From contig CALKIV010000108.1 of assembly GCA_937995835.1 (NCBI GenBank), positions 1 to 29,086 on the forward strand: DNA of 29,086 nt, in the 5' to 3' direction. Below the pieces are notes generated by a model, which searched no databases, was not told where the DNA came from, and worked only from the letters and a program-made list of their open reading frames with translations. Position numbers and translations under genes: made by a program. Below, in pieces: positions 14,694-22,512 of the stretch; positions within the stretch are counted from its first letter, which is position 1, and the number at the start of each line of letters is the position of its first letter. The stretch is from an uncultured Dysgonomonas sp. Its GTDB lineage: Bacteria; Bacteroidota; Bacteroidia; Bacteroidales; Dysgonomonadaceae.

Positions 14694-17624
14694 ATGGAAC
14701 AAAAAAAACATTTAGTTGGTCTCAACGATCAACAAGTACTTGAGAGCCGACAAAAATATGGAGAGAACATCCTTACGCCTCCTCCAAAAGAATCTTTGTG
14801 GAAGCTCTTTTTAGAAAAATTTGAAGATCCGATTATACGTATACTATTGATTGCAGCTTTTCTGTCTTTAGGAATTGCAGTCTTTGAACACCTGTCGACT
14901 GGAGAAACGCATTATGCCGAAACTATTGGAATATTTTGTGCCATCTTGTTGGCTACTGGTGTTGCATTTTGGTTCGAGATGGATGCCAACAAAAAGTTTG
15001 ATGTCCTAAATCAAGTGAATGATGATACTCTAGTAAAGGTTATTCGTAATGGCAATGTTGCTGAAATCTCTAAACGACAAATCGTAGTGGGGGATGTGGT
15101 ATTGCTAGATACGGGAGATGAAGTTCCGGCTGATGGGGAACTGGTAGAGTCTATATCTTTACAGATTGATGAGTCTACATTAACAGGGGAACCTATTATT
15201 GATAAAACAGTGAATCCTGACAACTTTGAGGCTGACGCCACTTATCCATCAAATTGGGTGATGAGAGGTACTAAAGTAATGGATGGTCATGGTGTGTTTG
15301 TGGTGAAAACTGTTGGTGATGCAACTGAATATGGAAAAGTAGCCGAAAAATCAACAGAAATGAGCGGAGAAGAAACTCCACTAAACAAACAACTTGATGA
15401 CCTAGCCAAATTTATTGGTGTGGTTGGTCTTGTACTTGCTGCTCTTACTTTTATTGTTCTATTTGTTAAAGATATTTTTGGGGGTAGGGTTTCATATACA
15501 TGGGGGCAATTAGGTTTGCTTTTTGCAGTTATTGCTGGAGCATTAGTTGGCCTTGTTAAAATTTGGTTACCTATCGTTTATGATGGATTTGAACTTGCAG
15601 GAAAAGAAAAAGAAGTTCCTAAAAGCGTTGACGAAGGGGGCTGGTTGAAATGGTTTTTCTTTGGTTTCTTAACAGTTGTTGTTATTGCTGCTCTGGGTTG
15701 GATCTTGGGTGTAAACCCTATCAATCCCGACTCGTGGGTGGATATGGAAACAGCTCGTCATGTCCTACAATATTTTATGGTAGCTGTTACTTTGATTGTG
15801 GTGGCTGTACCGGAAGGATTGCCAATGAGTGTGACTCTTAGCTTAGCTTTGAGTATGCGTCGTATGTTAAAAACGAACAACTTGGTACGCAAAATGCATG
15901 CTTGCGAAACTATGGGTGCTACGACAATAATCTGTACAGACAAGACCGGTACATTGACACAAAATCAGATGCAGGTCGGAGAGACTTCTTTCTCGGTATT
16001 GACAAATCAAGATCTTAATGATGAGGCTAATGGCGTATTGGTGAAAGAAAGTATTTCTATCAATTCCACTGCTTATTTAGATTTTTCAGATCCAGCTAAA
16101 GTGAAAACTTTGGGAAATCCTACTGAGGCGGCTTTGTTGCTTTGGCTTAATGATAAGGGAATCAATTATCTTGATATAAGAGAAAACGCGAATATTGTCA
16201 ACCAACTTACATTCTCTACTGAGCGCAAATACATGGCTACATTAATCAAAAGCCAAGTAAGTGGTAAATATTATTTGTATGTAAAAGGTGCTCCAGAGAT
16301 CGTCTTAGCTAAATGTAATAAGATATTAGTTGGTGAAACCGAAAAAGATCTTAGTGAAGAAAAGACTCAGATTGAAGAACTGTTAATCAAATATCAAAAT
16401 CAAGCCATGAGAACTCTAGGCTTCGCTTACAAAGAGGTGAATGAGGTTGATATTGCAAAGGACATAAAACAACTAGTCGAGGAAAAATTGACTTTTATAG
16501 GTGTTGTTGCCATTGCTGACCCTGTTCGTGAAGATGTTCCAGCTGCAGTAGCAGAATGTCTAGAAGCAGGTATAGATGTTAAAATAGTAACAGGAGACAC
16601 CATGGGAACTGCCCGTGAGATTGGACGTCAGATCGGAATTTGGAAAGATACAGATACTGATGAAAATATTATCACAGGACCTGATTTTGAAGCCCTTTCT
16701 GATGAAGAGGCAGAAAAGATAGTAGCTAAACTGAAAATAATGTGCCGTGCACGTCCTACAGATAAGCAACGTTTGGTGCAACTATTGCAAAAGAATGAAG
16801 CAGTGGTTGCTGTTACTGGTGATGGAACTAATGATGCACCAGCGCTAAACCATGCTAATGTGGGATTGTCAATGGGTACAGGTACATCAGTGGCAAAAGA
16901 AGCTAGTGATATTACATTGCTCGATGATTCATTTAACAGTATTGCTACTGCTGTGATGTGGGGGCGTTCGTTGTACCAAAATATACAGCGATTCATCTTG
17001 TTCCAATTGACGATAAATGTGACTGCATTGATCCTCGTTTTCTTAGGCTCAATCTTTGGAGCAGAGCTTCCATTGACTGTGACGCAAATGCTTTGGATCA
17101 ACTTGATTATGGATACTTTTGCTGCAGGAGCATTGGCATCACTTCCACCTGATCACAAAGTGATGAAAGAAAAACCTCGCAAAAACAGAGAGTTTATCAT
17201 TAATCCGGCAATGCGAAGCCTGATTTTATCCATTGGATTGAGCTTTGTCGCCATTTTGTTGTTAATGATGTATGCTTTTGCACAACCAGAGATCTTGGAC
17301 ACTGTTTTTAGTCATGTGTCTGGAGATAGAACGGCTTACTCGCTTTCTTTCTTCTTCACATTCTTTGTGTTGTTGCAGTTCTGGAATATGTTTAATGCTA
17401 AAGCTTTTGAAACAGGGAAATCTGCCTTTGCTCACATGAATGAAAGTAAAGGATTTATCGCTGTGGCAATCGTAATCCTTATAGGACAAGTGTTGATTGT
17501 TGAATTTGGAGGAGATGTATTCCGTACAGTACCTCTTCAAGTGCGTGATTGGCTAATCATTTTTGGCTCCACTTCTTTGGTGTTATGGATTGGTGAGCTT
17601 GTGAGATTGATCAAGAAAAAGTAA
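14694..17624 (+). CDS. P2B-type calcium-translocating ATPase
   Basis: ATP-driven cation pump of the inner membrane, expected to export Ca2+. Motifs in order: actuator-domain TGE (about 179-181, in LTGEPI), TM4 PEGLP (373-377), phosphorylation site DKTGTLT (Asp416), nucleotide-domain KGAPE, and hinge TGDGTNDAP (Asp710 and Asp714). In the C-terminal membrane part LWINLIMDTFAAGALA carries the Asn-Asp pair of the PMCA-type Ca2+ site. At 976 residues it is longer than the roughly 890 residues I expect for Bacteroides homologues. The excess is an 80-residue block between TM3 and TM4 with two further hydrophobic segments (about 271-288 and 320-339). It begins 20 bp after the HAD remnant, whose sequence may now hold its promoter; I could not identify one. 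Confidence 0.93.
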   Translation: MEQKKHLVGLNDQQVLESRQKYGENILTPPPKESLWKLFLEKFEDPIIRILLIAAFLSLGIAVFEHLSTGETHYAETIGIFCAILLATGVAFWFEMDANKKFDVLNQVNDDTLVKVIRNGNVAEISKRQIVVGDVVLLDTGDEVPADGELVESISLQIDESTLTGEPIIDKTVNPDNFEADATYPSNWVMRGTKVMDGHGVFVVKTVGDATEYGKVAEKSTEMSGEETPLNKQLDDLAKFIGVVGLVLAALTFIVLFVKDIFGGRVSYTWGQLGLLFAVIAGALVGLVKIWLPIVYDGFELAGKEKEVPKSVDEGGWLKWFFFGFLTVVVIAALGWILGVNPINPDSWVDMETARHVLQYFMVAVTLIVVAVPEGLPMSVTLSLALSMRRMLKTNNLVRKMHACETMGATTIICTDKTGTLTQNQMQVGETSFSVLTNQDLNDEANGVLVKESISINSTAYLDFSDPAKVKTLGNPTEAALLLWLNDKGINYLDIRENANIVNQLTFSTERKYMATLIKSQVSGKYYLYVKGAPEIVLAKCNKILVGETEKDLSEEKTQIEELLIKYQNQAMRTLGFAYKEVNEVDIAKDIKQLVEEKLTFIGVVAIADPVREDVPAAVAECLEAGIDVKIVTGDTMGTAREIGRQIGIWKDTDTDENIITGPDFEALSDEEAEKIVAKLKIMCRARPTDKQRLVQLLQKNEAVVAVTGDGTNDAPALNHANVGLSMGTGTSVAKEASDITLLDDSFNSIATAVMWGRSLYQNIQRFILFQLTINVTALILVFLGSIFGAELPLTVTQMLWINLIMDTFAAGALASLPPDHKVMKEKPRKNREFIINPAMRSLILSIGLSFVAILLLMMYAFAQPEILDTVFSHVSGDRTAYSLSFFFTFFVLLQFWNMFNAKAFETGKSAFAHMNESKGFIAVAIVILIGQVLIVEFGGDVFRTVPLQVRDWLIIFGSTSLVLWIGELVRLIKKK

Positions 17625-17646
17625 TATATAACAGCATATATTTAAT

Positions 17647-17683
17647 AAAAAAATCCTGAAGGTTTTTACTTCAGGATTTTTTT
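17647..17683. terminator. Bidirectional terminator
   Basis: A perfect 15-bp stem (17647-17661 with 17669-17683) with a 7-nt loop, A7 at one end and T7 at the other. It separates the convergent Ca2+ ATPase and EamA transporter genes and serves both strands. Confidence 0.93.
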
Positions 17684-17707
17684 ATTTTGAGAATGAACTA
17701 TTTCTGT

Positions 17708-18616
17708 TTATAAATATTTACTGGAATCTTTTATTTCATCCTTCTTAGCACTTGTCATGACTACCATAATCACCGAAGCAATAATGAGAACTAGCCCCAC
17801 TAGACTAAAGATACTGAAGCCTTCAGAGAAGTAGATGATGCCTACAAAGACAGCTACAACAGGTTCCATTGATCCTAGAATAGATGAAGTTGTAGAACCT
17901 ACCAACTTGATAGCAATAACCAATGTAAAGTCTGACACCACGGTACAAAGAAAAGCTAGTAGCAATAAACGCTCAAAGGATTTAAAGTCAGGAATAGGTT
18001 TCAAATCTCCTGTCAATAAAGCGAAAATAAAGAAAATAACAGCACCTGCAAGTACAACATAAAAGGTTAATACTTCGGCAGACAATCGCCCCACTTTTGA
18101 CTGATTTACTCCAACAATGTATGACGAGTAGGTAACAACTGTAATAGATGCTGCCACGAGTCCCATAAATTGTATCTCTCCACTATCAGTCCAGCACATA
18201 AACACAACTCCTATAACTGACAGTATCGCAGCTAAGAACAATGATGCAGAACGCTTCTCTTTGAAGAATACCACCATAATAAAACTAACAGCAATGGGGT
18301 ACATGAAGTGAATCGTAGTAGCTATTCCACTAGGCATATAATGGTAAGAATATATCAAAAACAGCGCAGTAGCGGCATATAAAACACCTAAAATAGATAT
18401 ACTGGATAACTGTTTGAGACTTATTCGGAGATTCTCTTTCCTGACTAAGCAGATCACAGCCATCATTAAGCTAGAAAACAAGAAACGAAAAAACAATACA
18501 GAGGCTTCGTTCATACCTCCTCCTATCAAGGGGATCGAAAATAAAGGAATTAATCCAAATGTTCCTGAAGAGATAATGGCAAACAATATTCCTTTTAAAC
18601 TTTTCAAATTTTTCAT
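17708..18616 (-). CDS. EamA/DMT-family permease
   Basis: A 302-residue inner-membrane protein with about ten hydrophobic helices arranged as two EamA repeats, the form of drug/metabolite exporters such as RhaT- or YdcZ-like carriers. The N-terminal helix contains ISSGTFGLIPLFSIP, and the second half has GSTTSSILGSMEPVVAVFVGIIYFSEG, which corresponds to the conserved E-P helix of EamA repeats. The substrate cannot be told from sequence. The ATG at 18616 is preferred to the in-frame TTG just before it. A good -7 box lies about 40 bp upstream. Confidence 0.88.
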   Translation of the reverse strand: MKNLKSLKGILFAIISSGTFGLIPLFSIPLIGGGMNEASVLFFRFLFSSLMMAVICLVRKENLRISLKQLSSISILGVLYAATALFLIYSYHYMPSGIATTIHFMYPIAVSFIMVVFFKEKRSASLFLAAILSVIGVVFMCWTDSGEIQFMGLVAASITVVTYSSYIVGVNQSKVGRLSAEVLTFYVVLAGAVIFFIFALLTGDLKPIPDFKSFERLLLLAFLCTVVSDFTLVIAIKLVGSTTSSILGSMEPVVAVFVGIIYFSEGFSIFSLVGLVLIIASVIMVVMTSAKKDEIKDSSKYL

Positions 18617-18655
18617 CAAATATCAATTTATTACTTTTCTGAAAATTACAGCGTG

Positions 18656-18663
18656 CAAAGGTA
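18656..18663 (-). promoter_or_regulatory. Predicted -7 element for the EamA gene
   Basis: Minus-strand TACCTTTG (18663-18656), an exact TAnnTTTG match, leaving a leader of roughly 35 nt. Just upstream of it a 7-bp ATCATGA direct repeat (18671-18677 and 18686-18692) overlaps a 10-bp palindrome at 18685-18694, placing a possible operator over the -33 region. Confidence 0.55.
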
Positions 18664-18758
18664 AGAATTGATCATGAAGGAAAAAATCATGATTGATTTA
18701 ATATTTGAAAATGTTGTCAAACAATTTGATTACAACTCCTTCCTAACATCTTTGATAT

Positions 18759-18774
18759 ATAATGCATTATGCAT
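18759..18774. promoter_or_regulatory. Nested palindrome between divergent genes
   Basis: A perfect 12-bp palindrome (18759-18770), overlapped by a second ATGCAT half-site (18769-18774), inside an AT-rich stretch that is roughly symmetrical out to about 18755-18779. It is centrally placed in the divergent EamA/helicase gap and looks like an operator, though AT-rich DNA can produce such patterns by chance. Confidence 0.35.
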
Positions 18775-18824
18775 ATATAAATGATGCTTATCTCGAATAT
18801 AATATAAAAACCAATTATTTTAAC

Positions 18825-18832
18825 TATCTTTG
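18825..18832 (+). promoter_or_regulatory. Predicted -7 element for the helicase gene
   Basis: TATCTTTG, an exact consensus match, giving a long 5' leader of about 115 nt before the ATG at 18953. Confidence 0.55.
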
Positions 18833-18851
18833 TCTTGTAAAACATTTTGTG

Positions 18852-18936
18852 TTGGTTTCTCCCCAATTGGTTGGTTCTTCCCCTCACTATCTGTTAAAAA
18901 TTAGACTAACAAAATAATTGCTACAGAGAATGTAGT
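18852..18936 (+). other. Structured, repeat-bearing 5' leader of the helicase gene
   Basis: The leader holds two 13-nt pyrimidine-rich repeats (18852-18864 and 18871-18883) that match at 11 of 13 positions with a 19-nt period, each of the form TTGGTT-N3-CCCC, joined by a CCAATTGG palindrome. A small hairpin follows (18921-18925 with 18931-18935, 5-nt loop) 17 bases before the start codon. Cold-inducible and autoregulated helicases often carry long leaders; whether this one is regulatory is inference. Confidence 0.45.
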
Positions 18937-18952
18937 GATTCAATATTATTAA

Positions 18953-20071
18953 ATGACATTTAAAGAATTACAAATAATAGAGCCTCTATTGCAGGCTTTG
19001 AACGAAAAAGGGTATACAACTCCAACGGAAATACAACAACAAGCAATAACGCCAGCATTAGAAAATTGTGACATTTTAGGATTGGCTCAAACAGGAACAG
19101 GTAAAACGGCTGCTTTTTCTCTTCCTATCATACAACAACTCTGTGCAAGCAGAATCAATAGCAAAAAGAAAGAAATCAAGGCTTTGATATTGACGCCTAC
19201 TCGCGAATTAGCGATTCAGATCAATGAAAACCTTGCCGACTATACTAAATATACAGATATATCGCATTGTGTGATCTTCGGAGGAGTGAAACAAAATGCT
19301 CAAGTAAATCAGCTTAGACAAGGTGTAGATATATTGGTAGCCACTCCTGGACGTTTGCTCGACTTGATGAGTCAAGGAATAATAAACCTCAATCATATTC
19401 ATCATTTTGTGCTCGATGAAGCCGACCGAATGCTAGATATGGGTTTTATTCATGATATCAGGAGATTATTACCAAAATTGCCGAAGAAGAAGCAGACGTT
19501 GTTTTTCTCAGCAACGATGCCTTCCTCTATTGCAAAGCTTTCTCGATCGATACTTCATAAACCGGTTAGAGTGGAAGTAGCACCTGTGTCGTCAGTGGTA
19601 GATACTATCGAGCAGTATGTATATTTTGTAGAAAAACAAGAGAAGAAAGATCTATTGATCAACCTTTTGAAAAACGATCCACGTAAATCTATTCTTGTTT
19701 TTTCGAGAACAAAACATGGAGCAGATCGCATTGCTCGAATTCTTGGTAAGGCCGGAATTCAAAGTGCAGCTATTCATGGAAATAAATCTCAAAATGCAAG
19801 ACAACGTGCCCTCTCCAATTTCAAATCGAATGAAATAAGAGTACTCATTGCAACAGATATTGCAGCTAGAGGAATTGATATTGATCAACTAGAATTGGTG
19901 ATCAACTATGATCTGCCAGATGTAGCAGAAACCTATGTTCATCGAATAGGAAGAACCGGAAGAGCCGGAAATAATGGAACAGCGCTGACTTTTTGTGCAC
20001 AAGATGAACGCGCAATGCTCCGAGATATTCAAAAACTAACAGGTATAACACTACCTGTTGTTGCAAACTAA
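18953..20071 (+). CDS. DEAD-box RNA helicase (RhlE-like)
   Basis: ATP-dependent RNA unwinding enzyme, likely acting on ribosome assembly or cold-stabilised RNA. All family motifs are visible in order: Q-motif region TTPTEIQQQAI (about 21-31), motif I AQTGTGKT (45-52), PTRELAIQ, the GG pair, TPGRLLD, motif II DEAD with RMLDMGF, motif III SATMP, FSRTKHGAD (motif IV), ATDIAARGIDI (motif V) and HRIGRTGRAG (motif VI). At 372 residues it is the bare helicase core without the long basic C-terminal extension common in RhlE proteins. It has a long leader and is followed 32 bp later by a cold-shock-domain gene, probably in the same transcript. Confidence 0.94.
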   Translation: MTFKELQIIEPLLQALNEKGYTTPTEIQQQAITPALENCDILGLAQTGTGKTAAFSLPIIQQLCASRINSKKKEIKALILTPTRELAIQINENLADYTKYTDISHCVIFGGVKQNAQVNQLRQGVDILVATPGRLLDLMSQGIINLNHIHHFVLDEADRMLDMGFIHDIRRLLPKLPKKKQTLFFSATMPSSIAKLSRSILHKPVRVEVAPVSSVVDTIEQYVYFVEKQEKKDLLINLLKNDPRKSILVFSRTKHGADRIARILGKAGIQSAAIHGNKSQNARQRALSNFKSNEIRVLIATDIAARGIDIDQLELVINYDLPDVAETYVHRIGRTGRAGNNGTALTFCAQDERAMLRDIQKLTGITLPVVAN

Positions 20072-20103
20072 ATTTAAAAAGAAAATAAATATAAAAAGAC
20101 TAA

Positions 20104-20544
20104 ATGGCAAAATCAAATTCATTCAACAAAAGAGAAGTAGCAAAAAGAAAACAAGAGAAGAAGAAAGAGAAGCAATTAAGAAAAGAAGAAAGAAAGAATA
20201 ATCCAGTCAATTCATTTGAGGATATGATCGCTTATGTGGACGAGAATGGTGTAATTACCGATACTCCACCAGAAACAGCACCAGAACCTGTTGAATTGGA
20301 AGATATTGAAATATCTGTACCAAAGAAAACGGAATCAGATGAAATTGTTGACTTTAAGGGACGAGTAGAGTTCTATGATGAAACAAAAGGATTTGGATTT
20401 ATCAAGGACTTAGATAGTGTTAATAAGTACTTTTTCCACCGTAGTAATGTGGAAACAGAGGTCAAAGAAGACAATATTGTTACCTTCAAACTCGAGCGTG
20501 GACCTAGGGGAATGAACGCCATAGAAGTAAAAGTTACAAAATAG
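20104..20544 (+). CDS. Cold-shock-domain protein with basic N-terminal extension
   Basis: Nucleic-acid-binding protein of 146 residues. The C-terminal part (about 80-145) is a cold-shock domain with the RNP1-like KGFGFI and RNP2-like YFFHRS motifs. The first 35 residues are highly basic (KREVAKRKQEKKKEKQLR), and an acidic, proline-containing linker follows (about 38-75). This extended form, rather than the 70-residue CspA type, is common in Bacteroidota. It likely acts as an RNA chaperone with the adjacent helicase. Its stop codon lies within the first copy of an 11-bp direct repeat. Confidence 0.85.
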   Translation: MAKSNSFNKREVAKRKQEKKKEKQLRKEERKNNPVNSFEDMIAYVDENGVITDTPPETAPEPVELEDIEISVPKKTESDEIVDFKGRVEFYDETKGFGFIKDLDSVNKYFFHRSNVETEVKEDNIVTFKLERGPRGMNAIEVKVTK

Positions 20545-20564
20545 TGTGATTTCATAGTGTGATT
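20541..20564. repeat. Perfect 11-bp direct repeat upstream of the RRM gene
   Basis: Two identical copies of ATAGTGTGATT (20541-20551 and 20554-20564) with a 2-bp gap. The first covers the stop codon of the cold-shock gene; the second ends 14 bp before the RRM gene's -7 box, in the region where a -33 element or regulator would sit. It could be a regulator site or a small slippage duplication. Confidence 0.6.
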
Positions 20565-20578
20565 GAGTAATTTATGTT

Positions 20579-20586
20579 TACCTTTG
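20579..20586 (+). promoter_or_regulatory. Predicted -7 element for the RRM gene
   Basis: TACCTTTG matches TAnnTTTG and gives a leader of about 117 nt before the ATG at 20707. A long leader is consistent with post-transcriptional control of an RNA-binding protein. Confidence 0.5.
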
Positions 20587-20706
20587 TCTTCAGCATTTGG
20601 GTTTTATGACATATCCATTATTCTCTTCAAACTAATAGATTTAAGTTGAGTGTGTTTTGTGATAATGTAGCTCATCTGATTTATTAACAATTTATTTTTA
20701 TTACAA

Positions 20707-21012
20707 ATGAACATTTTTATTGCAAGTCTAAGCTTCAATGTAACTGATGCAGACTTATTAGAACTTTTCCAAGAATACGGTGAAGTGTCTTCAGCTAAAG
20801 TAATCACAGATCGTCAAACAGGAAGATCTAAAGGATACGGATTCGTTGAAATGGCTGATGAAGAAGCTGCAAACAAAGCTATTGCAGAATTGAACGAAGC
20901 AGAATTTGATGGAAGAAAAATCGCTGTATCTGAAGCTAAACCTCGTGAGCCAAGACAAGATCGTTCTTTCGGTGGTAACAGAGGTGGTGGATACAACAAT
21001 CGTAGATATTAA
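20707..21012 (+). CDS. RRM-domain RNA-binding protein
   Basis: A 101-residue protein consisting of one RNA recognition motif and a short tail. RNP2 is IFIASL (3-8) and RNP1 is KGYGFVEM (43-50), with the aromatic residues that stack on RNA bases in place. The C-terminus is glycine- and arginine-rich (RGGGYNNRRY), a typical low-complexity RNA-binding tail. Bacteroidota carry several such small RRM proteins (the RbpA/RbpB type), thought to act as global RNA regulators in place of Hfq. It sits third in an RNA-handling group with the helicase and cold-shock genes but has its own predicted promoter. Confidence 0.92.
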   Translation: MNIFIASLSFNVTDADLLELFQEYGEVSSAKVITDRQTGRSKGYGFVEMADEEAANKAIAELNEAEFDGRKIAVSEAKPREPRQDRSFGGNRGGGYNNRRY

Positions 21013-21027
21013 TCACACTCTTTGATT

Positions 21028-21063
21028 GTTGTTAGATAATTCCTATTATCTGACAACTGTCAG
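21028..21063 (+). other. Two mutually exclusive hairpins in the RRM 3' region
   Basis: A 12-bp stem (21028-21039 with 21046-21057, one T-G pair) competes with a perfect 6-bp hairpin (21050-21055 with 21058-21063) followed by TTTT. The right arm of the first is the left arm of the second, so only one can form. They lie 16 bases after the RRM stop and about 50 bases before a separate strong terminator. Confidence 0.5.
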
Positions 21064-21114
21064 TTTTCCCTAAGTGGAAATTGAAATAAGGTTGATCCCC
21101 TTTAAAAGATCTTG

Positions 21115-21145
21115 AAAGACTTCGCTAAATAGTGAAGTCTTTTTT
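21115..21145. terminator. Terminator after the RRM gene
   Basis: A perfect 9-bp stem (21115-21123 with 21134-21142), a 10-nt loop and a T-run to 21145. It lies between the convergent RRM and histidine-kinase genes and is clearest for the + strand. Confidence 0.85.
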
Positions 21146-21162
21146 ATTAGAATTAGACTAAA

Positions 21163-22506
21163 TCATAGATTAATCGTAATCATCGTTCCTTCCCCCTCTT
21201 GAGAATAAATCTTATAGTCGATGTTGTTTTTCTCTAAGATGCGTAAAGCTATGGAAAGTCCGATGCCACTCCCTAGTATTGAATTTGCATTGTTAGCTCT
21301 ATAAAAAGGCTTGCTTAGGTCTTTCAGTGCTTCCGGGGGAATACCTATACCTTGGTCTTGGATAGAGATCGAAAGCTTACCTCGGATCTTGGCAATGGTG
21401 ATTGAAGTAGTTTCACCTCTAGAGTATTTAACTGCGTTCTCGATGATGTTGAAGAGAGCCATCAATAGTTGGGTTCGATCTTTGTTTACCATCAACAAAA
21501 TTTCGTCTTCAGGGGCAATCTTTATCTGCACATTCACTTTGCTATTAGCATAGTTAGCTGTTATCTTTTCAATGATTTCCCAAATCAATTCATCTATTCT
21601 GAACTGATTGTTGAGTTCGGTATCTTTTCTCAGATCAGATATTACAATCAATGTGTTTAAGATGCCTTCCAGCTGATGGATTTGGCTGATTAGTTTTGTA
21701 GATAATTCTTCGTATTCCTTTGGACTTCGATCTTTCAATGAAAAAACTTCCAAATTACCTAAAATAGAGGCTAAAGGAGTCTTGAATTCATGTGATACAT
21801 AACTCACAAAGTTTTTTTGAATGACAAATGTTTCTGAAATTTGTTCTAACAAATGATTAAATGTATCTGTTAGCTCTTGTAATTCATCACCCGTATTGGG
21901 TGAATCAATTTGTTTGATGGGGTTGTTGGGTGCAATGTTTTTCACTTGTTCTATCACTGACGAAAACGGACGATAGGCAATATGTGCCAACCATCGGCTA
22001 AGCAAAATGACAGCAATAAGTCCCAAAAGCAAGGCTGAAAAGAGGATCCAAAGGAGAGGTATTAACTGCTCATTTAGCACCTCTTTTCGTTCTTTGGCAA
22101 CAATAATAAAATCCCCTTGATTGTCTTCATAAAAGATTCCATGGCAAAAATTAGTTTCGGAATGGAAACTTAATCGACGTTCATGTTCTATTTTTTTTAA
22201 CAGGGTAGGGGAGACCTCCTCTTCTTGGTTTCCCCAAACAATTTTTCCTTCTTGATTGTAAACCTGATAGGCTGTACCAGCAACAATGTCATCAAATTGC
22301 TTTCGTACGGTTTCAAATTCTTTGGCATTTAACTCGTCTTCCTCTAAATAGAATAAGGCAGTGATATATGCCGTTTTTTCAAGATTTCGGTTGATTGCTT
22401 TTTGTGAATTATGAGCATAAAAAAAATAAATTAGCGAGGCAATAATGATAAATACTACGCCAAAGGCAATAGAACTATATAAGCTTTGTCTGACCTGAAT
22501 TTTCAT
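21163..22506 (-). CDS. Sensor histidine kinase of the efflux locus
   Basis: Membrane-bound sensor of a two-component system, 447 residues. Two membrane helices (about 10-30 and 147-169) flank a periplasmic sensor region of about 115 residues; a HAMP linker follows (about 170-220). The dimerisation domain carries the phosphorylated histidine in SHEFKTP (His239), and the ATPase domain has the N box (ENAVKYS), G1 (DQGIGIPP) and G2 (GSGIGLSI). It lies 6 bp after its regulator gene, and last in the efflux operon, which suggests it senses the pump's substrate, as CusS and CzcS do. The periplasmic part shows no obvious His/Met/Cys metal cluster, so the ligand is uncertain. Confidence 0.9.
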   Translation of the reverse strand: MKIQVRQSLYSSIAFGVVFIIIASLIYFFYAHNSQKAINRNLEKTAYITALFYLEEDELNAKEFETVRKQFDDIVAGTAYQVYNQEGKIVWGNQEEEVSPTLLKKIEHERRLSFHSETNFCHGIFYEDNQGDFIIVAKERKEVLNEQLIPLLWILFSALLLGLIAVILLSRWLAHIAYRPFSSVIEQVKNIAPNNPIKQIDSPNTGDELQELTDTFNHLLEQISETFVIQKNFVSYVSHEFKTPLASILGNLEVFSLKDRSPKEYEELSTKLISQIHQLEGILNTLIVISDLRKDTELNNQFRIDELIWEIIEKITANYANSKVNVQIKIAPEDEILLMVNKDRTQLLMALFNIIENAVKYSRGETTSITIAKIRGKLSISIQDQGIGIPPEALKDLSKPFYRANNANSILGSGIGLSIALRILEKNNIDYKIYSQEGEGTMITINL

Positions 22507-22512
22507 CTTTCT

